From: Ectocarpus siliculosus
Lineage: Eukaryota; Sar; Phaeophyceae; Ectocarpales; Ectocarpaceae
Assembly: GCA_000310025.1 (NCBI GenBank)
Contig: FN649733.1
Coordinates: 3,505,899-3,569,898 of the forward strand
Direction: 5' to 3'
Length of the DNA stretch: 64,000 bases
The notes beneath the pieces were generated by a model. That model had not been told where the DNA came from. It did no database searches and saw only the letters and a program-made list of their open reading frames with translations. Made by a program: the position numbers and the translations under genes. Positions 24,017 through 36,000 of this stretch are shown in pieces; position 1 is the first letter of the stretch; every line of letters starts with the position of its first letter.

Positions 24017-27000
24017 CTAATCTATACTTCGTCCCGTCTCGACAACCGTGCTTGGGATGGCTCCGACCGTCGCGTCGTCGTCTTCGATTCGGATACCGCT
24101 GAGCCGGAGCTCTTCGGTTCTCGAAGCTCTGCTTTCGGGGCCTTCTTCTCGATCTTCGAGGCTTATGTTCTCGGTATCATCATCGGTAGCGAAAGAATCG
24201 CCCGAGTAGCTGTCATCACCCACGATAGACGTTGTCCCACTTGGCTCTTTCACGTTGCGGTTCCAGGTAGCAGACGTTCCCGGCCCGCGTTGGGTTCCCC
24301 CCTTCTCGAGACTCTCTGGTTCACCCCCCCTCCTACCTCCCGCGGCATTCTTGCTGTTGCCGCGTTCACGACAAGATCCAATTCGGCCGCGACATACATT
24401 GCCGCTCGTATCGCGGGATTCTCTGTTGCAGTTCGCGCCCCCGACCCCAGGTTCTTCCGTGACACAGTTTCTGCTACCTGACCGGTCATTAGGATGCCGT
24501 CTCGGAGGACGGGAGACCAATGCCGAATGTTCAGCGCTGCTTCCCAACGCCGCAGCATTTTTCGTGCTGACTGTCTTCGCCCATTGGAGGGCCTTAGAGC
24601 TACTCTCAGGGCCCGAGGTGGTGGCGCCGATACGTCTCGGGCCCCCGCCCCGTCCTCGGCGGGCGACGCCTGCCGGTGCTAGTGCCCGTGCCCATGCAGA
24701 GCGTGAAACACGAGGGGCACGCGTTGTAGGAGAGTGCGACTGCTGCTGACTATTTTCACGCAGGGGTGTTGCTGACTGTCGAGGATCACCGCGGCGGAAT
24801 AAACGGACGAGGGGGGGGGAGGGGTGATGAAACCTTGCAATTGATAACGTTTGAGCGATTAGAACGTTCGTCGGGCACTATCGCTGAAAGCAATGCATGC
24901 GGGTTCGATAACCGGGAAAGAATTCCACTGCCGATTCCCAGTATTGGGATGGCACGCTTAGTACGACTACCATGAATACGGGTCGATGATGTTCAATCAC
25001 ACGAACTAACAGAGAGGTAGACACTGGTGTGGAAAGGCATCTAAGGATGTCAATAATGGCCAGAAGACGGCGTATCGAAAGATTTTCACGTACAAATGTT
25101 TCTTGGTCGTTTGCAGTGACTATCATGCATGTTCTGCGGGAAAACGCTCACTTCGGAGCACAACCTCCAACTCAAGCGAGTTACCGTGCACAGGCATAAA
25201 TATCCCCCGTACGGCCGTGTGACCAGGATGTAGGTATCGACATGTTTACTGCAGAGAACCGTGTGAACATATCGAAAACGAGTCACCTTGGCACATCGGG
25301 CATTGCCAGCGCGCCTCGGCGATACGCCCCCCCCCCCAGGGTCTCCTATTCCGGTGCCACTGTACGCGGCGAAGAGACGACGGCTGCGGAACGCAACATT
25401 AGATCGGTCGTAGAAGTTCCACCCACTGGTACCTGTGTGTGCTGGCTGCTGTTGCTGCTGCCGCTGCCGCTGCCGTTGTTGCTTGTGTTCGTGCCGTGTT
25501 TGTATGTGTCTTTCACGTTCGTCTTGCCAAGCATTCATTGTTGAAGATTCATCGGCACCGACGCATTCATTAGAAGAATTGAAGCCGTCATCCGGGCCGA
25601 CACGATCTTCGTTACTATCACCATCACCGCCGCCACCACCACCACCATCGCCACCGCTACCACCATCGGCATCGCTTCCACAAGAGGTGTGCCGTAGGGC
25701 GCTGCTGGTAGTGGTTTCATTCGCCCTACCCTCGTTGTTGTTGCGAAAAGAAGTCTCAGTGGCCGACTTGCCGTTGCTCGGTGTTGCCATCCGCACCTCC
25801 TCATGGTACTTAGTCGCAACGCTGAACCCACCGGGCGGTTGGGTTGCGCTCACGATCTTGCGCGGAGAGTGTTGGAATACCTTCACGAAAATAGGAGGCA
25901 ACGGTCGACCCTTTGTCAAACTTGTCGTGTGAAACACCTATCCAGGCAAACCGCGACCGATGAAAACTGTTGACTTTGTTGTTCTGCACTCACTGGTTTT
26001 GAGCCCCCTTCGTCCACGGAAACATTCCCAACTCCATAAGGCAAAGCAAAACCGAACAAGAAATACAGGCTCCTGTCCTGTAAAAGACATCTAACACAAG
26101 GGCTACTAAGGTTCTGCCTCGTTGTAAGATTGTCTCTCAAAACGCTGTACGTACCTGCTGTCTGGGCGATAGGCCATCAGTTGTGCTTGGTCGATTGCCG
26201 AGTCTTTTACCGAGCGGTCGCTTGGGAACATATCCAAACTGCTTTATCGGCACCTCGCCCATGCGGCTTGGCCCGCCCCCGAAGCAGTTCTGCAAGCGTG
26301 TTCGGGTCTGAGAGGGTTCTGATGATGCTGATGCGACTCGTCGTTGGAAAGCTTTGATGTCTTCCGAAACTCGAGCTTTGCGTTGGCTATGGTTTGCAAG
26401 GCGATTCCAGAACACGCGGGTGATTGAGAGGTACCATTCAGGCTGAAGCCGGGGATGATGAGGTCAGTGTTGCACGTATCAAGCGCTGCCGTGACGAAAA
26501 AACACAAGACAAGATTAGCGTCGTGTACGATGGTAGTATACTCAATGTGGACCAGGCCGTTGCGCGAAGCATCGATCCTAGCATGTTGTCATTGAATACA
26601 CCTGTTTCGGAATCGACGTCAGACTCGGGAAACGTGAGCAGCGTTGCTGGAATAAAACCACCCTGCTGGTCGAGCCGTCTCGGGTTTGAGGTAGGACAAT
26701 TTCATCAACAGGTACAACACGCGGTAGCAGTGACCCTCGTCCTCACCGTTCTGACAGGGGCGGGGCGGAGGTCGTGACCCCCAGGCGGGCGGCTAGCTCA
26801 GTCATTTTTCTCTTCGCCGCATCATTCATCTCGCGGAGTCGCACATCTGTTGGAGGGTATTTGTTCAGGACACTCTTGAAATTCAGGACACTCTCGAAAG
26901 AGTGTTGAGATTTGATTTCTGTCAGCCCTGATATCCGTCCGACGGGTTCACTTGTTCTTCGCTTCGTATTTAACGCTATATCCTGCCGATTTCCAGCCAT

Positions 27001-30000
27001 AACAAACCGCAAAGCCACATTGCTCAACCACATTCTCCTTCATCCCACAATAAACGGCAGCAAGCATCTGGGCACCCACCCGAAGCGCCGGCGATTTCGA
27101 GGGCGCACTCTCTGCAGACACTGACTCTTCGCAACCGCAGCCTGAGATCTTCATTGCAGCGCACTGAGATTGCTTCCGCGCGGACTCCTGGGTGGAGCCT
27201 ATTGAGCACCCGAAAACATCGCTTGACTCCGATCCTGGCGATTGTTCTTCTCCCTGTGACTTCCGTTGAAAGGCGTGCAGGGTGGGGTTCACGTTATTCT
27301 CGTTGAACATTCTCTGACGCACTGGAGCAGACTCATTACCACTGTCGCTCATGCGGCGTCCGAAATAGCTACTACGAACAACGGTGACAACATCGTTTCG
27401 GGGTCGGATGCATCGCGGTGCGCGATAGCTCGATGTGTGGGATGCACCACCGCTGTCTACGTTTGTCGCTGAAAGCTGTGCCAAGGCCATCATGCAGCAC
27501 GTGTGAGCGCTCTCACCGTTGTTGGCAATCGAACCACAGTCGCCATTTCGTGCAGCGTGGCCACCGCGGAGTGTTTCAGACCAAGTACAAACATCCACCA
27601 CAATGCCGAGGCTTGTGTAGACTGTGCGGTCGAGTGGAGAGAACGTAGTGGACGCCAAGCCATGCAGCGATGGTGCCCGTGACGAGGATTCTTCCCCCGC
27701 AGCCACCTTATCGTTGCCGGTGCAGTCTCCCAAGTTCGCCACCGCATTGTTGCAATTCGCGCTTGGACAACACATTGCAGGGCCCGTGTTCTGCGTCATC
27801 ACTAGGTGGCTAGGGGCTATTCCGCGGACTTGTGTATCCCCGTGCATCGTGCTCGAGCCGTTGTTATCGGAACGAACACCACCTCGTATGCCGGAGCGAC
27901 CGCATCCAGGGCATACGAGCCCGTGGTGTACAGGCCTCCCGTACTCTTGCAGCGCCCCCAGCCCTCCTACACTTCCCTCTCGATCGGGGCTTATTGTGGT
28001 CGCGACGGTAGGTTCTACTCCTATCCCCAATACGTGTTGTAACCGGGCCTGGTTGTCGAGTCCTACGGAGTCATGGATGGGCAGTGTTGCGCTACCCGTG
28101 CCAGTTCGGCACAGCAGTGGTTCATTCGCGTCGATTCCAAGTGAAGGGCTCTGACCTGCTCCGATGGGGATATGAACAGATCAAGCCATGGAAAAAAAAA
28201 ACAGATGTGCGGCATGGTTGGTGGCCTTTTAGGGGTTGTGGTGCATGCGTTTATACCACACAATCCCCAGGCTGCCTTTTGTGCCACATTGTACCGGTAA
28301 CTCAGGCTCAAACCAAGAGGGGAGTGGAGGGTAAATATCCAATGCGGTTGCAAAACGGACCACGAAAAAAGTGCATCCAAACGTACGGCAAGCGCTCGTG
28401 TCAGTTGCACACGGAGCGCGTGATGGCTGAGAACTCGAAACTACATTTCATTTCGTATGGTGGCCCAGTTCTGCAGGACATTTTGCGTGTGGTACTACAT
28501 TCCCGATATGAAGGATGGGGTTCAAACCACGCAATACTGCAGCCAGGTGGGCATCTCTGCATCTGGGCTTAAGAGAACATGGTTCTGATTTTCAGATCTC
28601 TTCGGGAGGAGATGCAACATCGCACTTGGTGCATCTCTCGTTACATGTGACAGTTTGCAAAGACGACAGCGCTTTAGTTGGCTGTCATCGGTAAAACTGT
28701 AGTTGGTCTTACCCCATCGGGAGAGGAACATCAAAAAAGTCCGCCCGTCCTCCCCCTGACGGAAGTAACTCGTCGCCAACTTCGGCCGGAATTCTCCTCT
28801 TGTCACCTAGGTGTGGAAAAAAAAAAAGGGAGTCGCTGTGCGATTTTTCAAGGCATTTGTCGCCGTCGACAATTGTTTTCTAGCGGATACCCTATCTGTC
28901 ATTGTTGATACTGAAGGCATCTACTTGACGTGCCACGAGCAGCCTGTAATTAGAACGCGCAGTGAATTTCGCCATCTACCTAGAGAACCTCGGTGCACCA
29001 TCTTACGCTGGGCCCTAACCGGGTATTTCGGCTATTGCGCCTAAGACGACGGCTGCGCACTGATGACCTTCAATCTGATGTAACACACCAGCGAGACATG
29101 GTCCAATGCTGCGGTGCATGCCTCTACGACTGTCTGCCTCAGGGCGGGGCTCTTCATCGGCTCCCTCACGCTTCGAGGCCACAGCCCCCCCCTGCTGGAG
29201 GGCGGTGGTTCCTCGAATGTCACGCACCTGAAAAATGATAGTAGCAGATAGGGAGTGGTGCCGTCCTCCGGTTTCTCAATACACTGCGTAAAGAAGAAGT
29301 GCGCCCACGTCCTGTTGCGGAATAAGGCGCTAATACCTATGCGTCTTATAGTTGTCTACCACCTTGTCGCCAAATCGGTGCCGTTACAAGTTTCGATGTG
29401 CACGAACGTGGTCTATGTACGCCCAAACAAAGATTGACCTTCACACCTCGCTTTGTACTCCCCCAACCCCCTGCGGGAGATCAGATGTATGTTCGAACGC
29501 CTTTGGTCACACATGCAGTCTTTCGGGTATATCACGATGTCGGGCTTCATACATTCCAAGAAGTATCTCGCCTGATCTTCCGAGCACGTTCGTGTCGCCG
29601 CGCTTGTCATGTTTCTCGTGGAATCAGTCTGGATAGGGTCTTGTTAGCTTTATTGATGCTTCGAAACACCCGAGAGCAAACCCCACGTGCTGATAAGGGG
29701 GGGAAACATACGCCTATCCAAAGTACGATCTGATATTTGAACTCTATTTAGCAGCCGAAGTCAAAGCTACTCCCACCCTGAACAACGGAGAACTTCTTCT
29801 TCCTTGAGACCCTGGATAATCTTGGATAGAGCATGGGCGACGGATGGAAGAGATCATTCGATGGACTCCTTGCCGCACACTACATAGTTGTGCTTACCTG
29901 TGTTCACAGGGGAGGTCTTTGCGGTCGGCGCGAAAAACGTTTGTGCTCCGCTCCAGCAGACATCCGTTGTACACGCCCCCCGAACTGGACAACCTTCCCG

Positions 30001-33000
30001 CCGCCCCGAGCTCGAGCTCGGCGGTCTCTGCAGCAGAGGAGTGAGCGGTGGCATCAATATCTGTCCCTCCTGATCTCTACGACGTTTAGGAACAGACGGT
30101 CCGCAGGCAGATTTACCACGCGAGGTGGTCACCACTTTGCCTTACTCGGTTCAGGCCATCTCTTCTGTGCGTGACACAACACACTCATGCCAGGACTGCA
30201 AAATTCGTGGGTTAAACGTAGATCTGTCCTCGTTGCTTTCTTCACCCACACGGCGCGCTCATTGATCCCAAGTCAAATATTTTCCCAACGGTCATTATGT
30301 CCCAGTGTTCCCTTCGGAACGTCTCCTCAAGGTTAACTTCGATCGTTTCGCTTTGACACTCGTCATGGTACACACTATTCAGGCCGTAAGTACTACTCCA
30401 CTACTAGTGTTCACAGTGAACCCATGAGCATCTCATACAGCATAACATTTCAAGAGTACTATTCGTGCATGAGAAATCAACCGACGACATCTATCTTCTC
30501 GCACCTTTGACCGACTGTTTGGGCACGCTCTGGTCTGACAATCGCTGCCGGAACGGCGACCGATCCGGGGATCGTTCCCGGAAGCTCATTTCTATCTCCT
30601 CGACGCTGCCCAAACGAAACCTATGCCTTTCCACTACGTCCGGGTGAGCGCTTCGGACACGCACCGGGGTATGAGATGACAACGCACTCCAATGACACCT
30701 GCACACCACGAAGCACCGTTTGAGGTGTTCCAGATATTCGCGTTGTTTACTTCGAAGAGCGACACTAACAGGCAGCGAACATGGCATCTGAGGCATGCAC
30801 GCGAGTGAAATACTAGTGCTTGCTATCAGCGCTGGCATGCAATGTTCAACAGCAATTTGTAGTGAACAGATTGGGAATGGCGTATCAATGTCTATCGCAG
30901 TTGTTGTATGGCACCTTGGAGAGACTGACGAAGCAACATATATGCTGAATGACTGCGTAAACCACACTCACCATCCTCCACAGAACAGGAAAGTTATGTT
31001 CACTTCAACGAAGTTCCTTGCCAAATTCGTTGTTATGAAGGATCAACGCATATGCACACACCTCAGGGTCGAGTTTCTTGTTCCCGTGGGTCCAATGTAT
31101 TGCTGCAGCAAACACCAGCCGCCGCTATCCCTATCACCAGCCCCGGCCCCTGCAGCCGTCGCCGCCGCCTCAGACCGTTCGATGTGTCGTCGTGCGAATG
31201 TCTCCGTGTAGGTTCCAGTGCCGCCGTCGCTTCTAGCTTGCAGGTGGAGCAGAGACCCGCGACCAATCGTGTGGAAAGCATCCACTTCATCGCCATTAAA
31301 AGCTTCATTTCGCTGTTGTTTTCCTCCGGTGGCAGTTTCCACCACTGGAGGAACAGGGTGCTGGTGATGGTTGGATCCAAAGAGGAAATCATGAAGCTCT
31401 CGAGCAGTAAGGTGTCGAATAGCCGCGTCTTGCTGATTCTCCAGTTGGGGATGGTGAAACTTTGCATGTTGTGGCTGTGGACTGTCTGGCTTCTGCAAGT
31501 GTTGTTGAGACCTGGCATCTTCCATCCCTGGCTGTATGTCTCGTCCAACGCCGGCTGAGGTTACTGACACGATGCCATCATCGTTCCTCGGGATCCAGGA
31601 GATAATAACAGCTACAGGGTCACCATCCGTGCTTCCTTTACAAAACTCTCGGAAAATATTGGAAAACAGCGTATTGCTGGAGAGGAATGAAAAACACCCC
31701 AAGTACGGACAGCCGAGCAAAGAGTGTTTGATGAGACCGAGGCACGGTGATTGGGCGCGAGGAAATCCGTGAGATTCTTCCAGATAGAGAAAGACTCAGC
31801 GACGTCTTATGGGATAGATGGACTCCATCCTCTGTTGCTGGATCGCATACCTTCCTACACGCCAGACTTCCTACACATACGATCCGTCTAGAAGCACCCC
31901 CCACGAAGAAACCCAGGCACCCCGCGACAGTATTTGCTCCCGACACCCCCCCCCCCCCCTGCGCGCTCCCCGGTATACATCACCTAGTGAGTTTCCGTTT
32001 TACCCCTCCCTCCCGCTTAGATGTGAAGAACCAGTCTCCTGCCTCCCCCATGGAGTTGAATACCACCGTGTCCGGAATTGGGCAACGCGAAAATGGACAA
32101 CGCGATCTGCGGAAAGTTCGTGAGGGTTCCCAGTGATGGCACGAACCCACAAGCAAACGAAGGAAGTGACTCTGTGTAAATACAAACATTCGGGGCAACA
32201 GTTGAACTTGGTCTTGTTCGTGCGCAAGACGTGCAGTAGCAATTGTTGATCGATTCTCCCAGCATTCTTTGGTGATGCAAGAGCCGGTGTGATGGCCCTA
32301 CAATTGTTCCCTCGGGTACCACTCTAGGAGATTGCCTGAATTAACCGCGCTAATGAAGGAGCAGACTTACAGCAAGTCATGCGGAGAAATCGTCTGATGG
32401 GAAACAAAAACGGAGAACGGGATTGATGCAATCAACCCCGACGCCATCAAGCACATAAAAGGCCTCTTTGCGTGGGAACAGACAGAGGATTACACAATAA
32501 TGAAGGTCGCATTTGAGGGTGATCCTCTTTCCACACCTGTCTCGCTGCCAGAGAAGATGAAACAGCCGCGCAGGGTGAACGGTTTGATGCTGACGATTCC
32601 CGTGCTCCTCCGGTTTCGGTGTCCCGTCGCCCACCGTTTCTAACCCCGGCTCGTGCTGACCAATACCGACATCCACGTCGAGGGAACCACATCTGGAGTT
32701 TCGAGTGCTGCTGCAGTTGCTAAAAATTGTTTTACCGCTGTCCTTGTATGCGGCAGGAGCATCATGTAAGATTCCCGTTGTACGCGAAGTCGAAGAGAGG
32801 CGACTTGCCGGCCGCCCCCCGCGGTTTTTTGCCACGGTAGCGACTACTCTCGTTGCAGACGGCGCCAAAACCTCATCATCGAACCATGCTGTTACATCGT
32901 GTTTGAGCCCAGCGAGGCCGACCACCTTCCCCACTGAACCGGACCTACCACATGCAGAACGTTCAACGGGTGCAACAACGGGTGGGACCGTCGCGGCTCC

Positions 33001-36000
33001 CGCCGGAGAGCCCGGCTTACCGTTGGTGCGATCAGTGGGTGTAGAGTTTGCAGGGTCAGAAGGAGATGTTTCGCGCGCGGAGACCATCGATGCCGATGAA
33101 GGAAATGGCGCGACCCCTTGTGCCACGGGACGACCGGACACCGGGGAGCCTGGGTCCACCGTTTTATCTTTACCGTTCCCGGTCCGTGTTTGAGAGGCGG
33201 GACTTTTCAAGTGATCGTCATGGACCCGCGGCACCACAGCAGAAGACCTCACTTTACCGGTACCCTGCAGGGTACTTGCACGGTTGTGTCGCGGCCCTCT
33301 GCAGCCTATGCTACCCTGAGGTGACCGTGTTGGCGTGGGAGGCGACGAAGAAAAGGCTGACGTTGCGTTCGACACCACGCTCCTTCCCCCACTTGGAAGG
33401 TTCTTTCGCGATCTCTGATAGGCATTGGGACGTTGAGACCGGTTGTCGGTCAGGATGCTGCCATTGGGATTGACAGCTACACTGTCATCTTCCTCGAACG
33501 TGCCCGAGGAATATTCTTGGTCTCGCTTTCGTACGGCTAGATGATCACCACCAGCACCACCAGCATCACCCGGACCTTCAAGCCTCCTGCTGTTGCTGCT
33601 ACCGATGTGATCGGTATAAGTGGCGCCCGTGCGCTTGTGGTTTTTCCTCCCGACGCCTGCCTCACTGGCAGTAGCGTTTTTTCTATTGGTTTGGTTGCTC
33701 CCGGCATCATCTCTGGAACGCTTCCTACAACGGTTGTTGGGACCGTTGGAGATAAATTTCGAACTCTCTGTGTCCCCATCCTTCCTGGGAGTAACCCATT
33801 TACCGACGCTGGATCTAGAAAGGGGACCGCTCTCCTTGCTAGCCTTAAAAGCACTACCTGTTGAATTTTGGAGGACCGACGCTGCCACGTCTTGTACCGT
33901 GATTCCGGTTAATGTTTCGGCTTCGTCCGGCACGGAATTCTTCACGGGGGCGGCCTGGTTTTCGGCATTCAATGTTGCTTCTACCGCCAGTTCCACCCCG
34001 TTCAAAGCAGCACCACTGCCGACGCTGTTCATGGAACCAACCCCATCTTTAATGAGGCTGTTGTCGCTGGGGGTGAAGTTTAGGACCGCCGACGTTGTTA
34101 CGGAGTGCACCACCAACTCCGCCAGCGACTCTGTCTCGGACATCAAACCCAACTGTGTTGAGGAGGGCCGTTCGTCGGTAACTACCACTGATGCTGCCGC
34201 CGCCGGTTCCACCTCGTCCTCAATGATACCACTGCCGGTGCCGTTCATGGAACCATGCCCAGCCTTGATGAGACTGCTGTTGTCGGAGGTAGAACGTAGG
34301 AGTGCCGACTGTGTCACTGAATTCACAAGCAACTCCGCCAGAGACTCCGTCTCGGACATCAAAGATGACTTTATTGAGGCAGGAAGTTCGTGGGCATCCA
34401 CGACTGGTGCTGTCGTCGACGCCTCCAGCTCGTGCTCGACAGCAACATTGCCGGTGCCATGCATGGAGCCATGCCTAGTCTTGATAAGGCTGTTGTTGCT
34501 GGGTATAGAACGAAGGAGTGCCGAATTCGTCACCGAGTTCACAACCAACTCCGCCAGCGACTCTGTCTCGGACATCAAACCCGATTGTGTAGTGGCGGGC
34601 CGCTCGTGGGAATGCACTGCAACTGCTGGTGCTGCCGCCGCCGGTTCCACCTCGTACTCAATGATACCACTACCGGTGCCGTTCATGGAGCCATTCCCAG
34701 TCTTGATGAGACTGCTGCTGTCGGAGGCAGAGCCCAGGAGTGCCGACTTTGTCACTGAGTTCGCAACCAATTCCGCCAGAGACTCCATCTCGGACATCAA
34801 AACCGACTTTGTTGAGGCGGGCGGCTCGTGGGCATCCGCTTTTAGTGCTGCTGCCGACGCCTCCAGCTCGTGCTCGATAGGAAAATTGCCGGTACCGTGG
34901 ATGGAATTAGCCCCAGTCTTGATGAGGCTGTTGTTGCTGGGTATAGAACGCAGGAGTGCCGAACGCGTCACCGAGTTCACAACCAACTCTGCCAGTGACT
35001 CTGTCTCGGACATCAAACCCGATTGCGTCGTGGCAGGCCGTTCGTGGGAATGAACTGCAACTGCCGCCGCTGCTTCTACCGCCGGCTCCACCTCGTCCCC
35101 AACGATACAACTGCCGGCGCCGTTCATGGAGCCATTCCCAGTTTTGACGAGACTGCTGCTGTCGGAGGCAGAGCGTAGGAGTGCCGACTTTGTCACTGAG
35201 TTCACAACCAATTCCGCCAGGGACTCCGTCTCGGACATCAGAACAGACTTTGTTGCGGCGGGAAGTTCGTGGGCATCCGCTTTTAGTGCTACCGCCGACG
35301 CGTCCGCCTTGTCCTCAGCTTTGCTGTTGCCGGTGGCATTGGTGGAACCGACCCCGGTCGTGAAGAAGCTGCTGCTGCTGGAGATAGAGTGCAGGAGTGC
35401 TGAGTTTGTCACAACCAACTCCGCTAGCGACTCTGTCTCAGACATCAATCCCGACTTACTGGCGCTACGGTCGCACCCTGTTGCAGTAAAAGGTTGGTTG
35501 CGAGGGGGGTACTGTTCTGTTGCGCCGCCACTGCCCGAACCTTGTTGGACCGTCCGTGTCGCCAGGTGAGAGGGATCTTTGTTCGCGATATGGGAGTTGG
35601 ATGACGGTGAATATTGACCTCGCTCTTGGTCGTAGCGTTGTTGGTCTTGCCATCCATCCTTCGAGCTAGCTCGAACGAAAGCGGCCAGGTCCTATGTGCG
35701 ACATTGGTCGGTGTAGCGAACAGGCCAAATGGAGAGCGAAAACATTCGCGACAAACATAGGTTTGTTTCTGCATAAGTTTGTCACTTGTCGCAAAGATAG
35801 TCGCAACCGACTGCAGTGGGAGGCGACGCGGAATGATAAGACGGCGGGGCAAGAAGGCACGAGCAAACTACGGCGGTATTACTGTAGCTTGGTCATGGTT
35901 GGGAACATTCCCTGTGAGGTGCGCAATTCGTCATGGCCATTCTTAGCTCACGGTAATGTCGTTACAAATAGTAGCAAAGCTACCGGATATAAAATCTATT

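Noticed and set aside
24250-24558. Alternative minus frame (MLRRWEAALNIRHW..) overlapping the last exon of the large gene
   Set aside because: Protein-like at its start, but the overlapping frame with SIVGDDSYSGDSFATDDD continues further with better composition. A short exon ending gtcag|gtagca remains possible.
33620-35053. Plus-strand 477-codon ORF over the tandem repeats
   Set aside because: Shadow of the repeat array. Differences between repeat copies are silent in the minus frame but change residues in this one.
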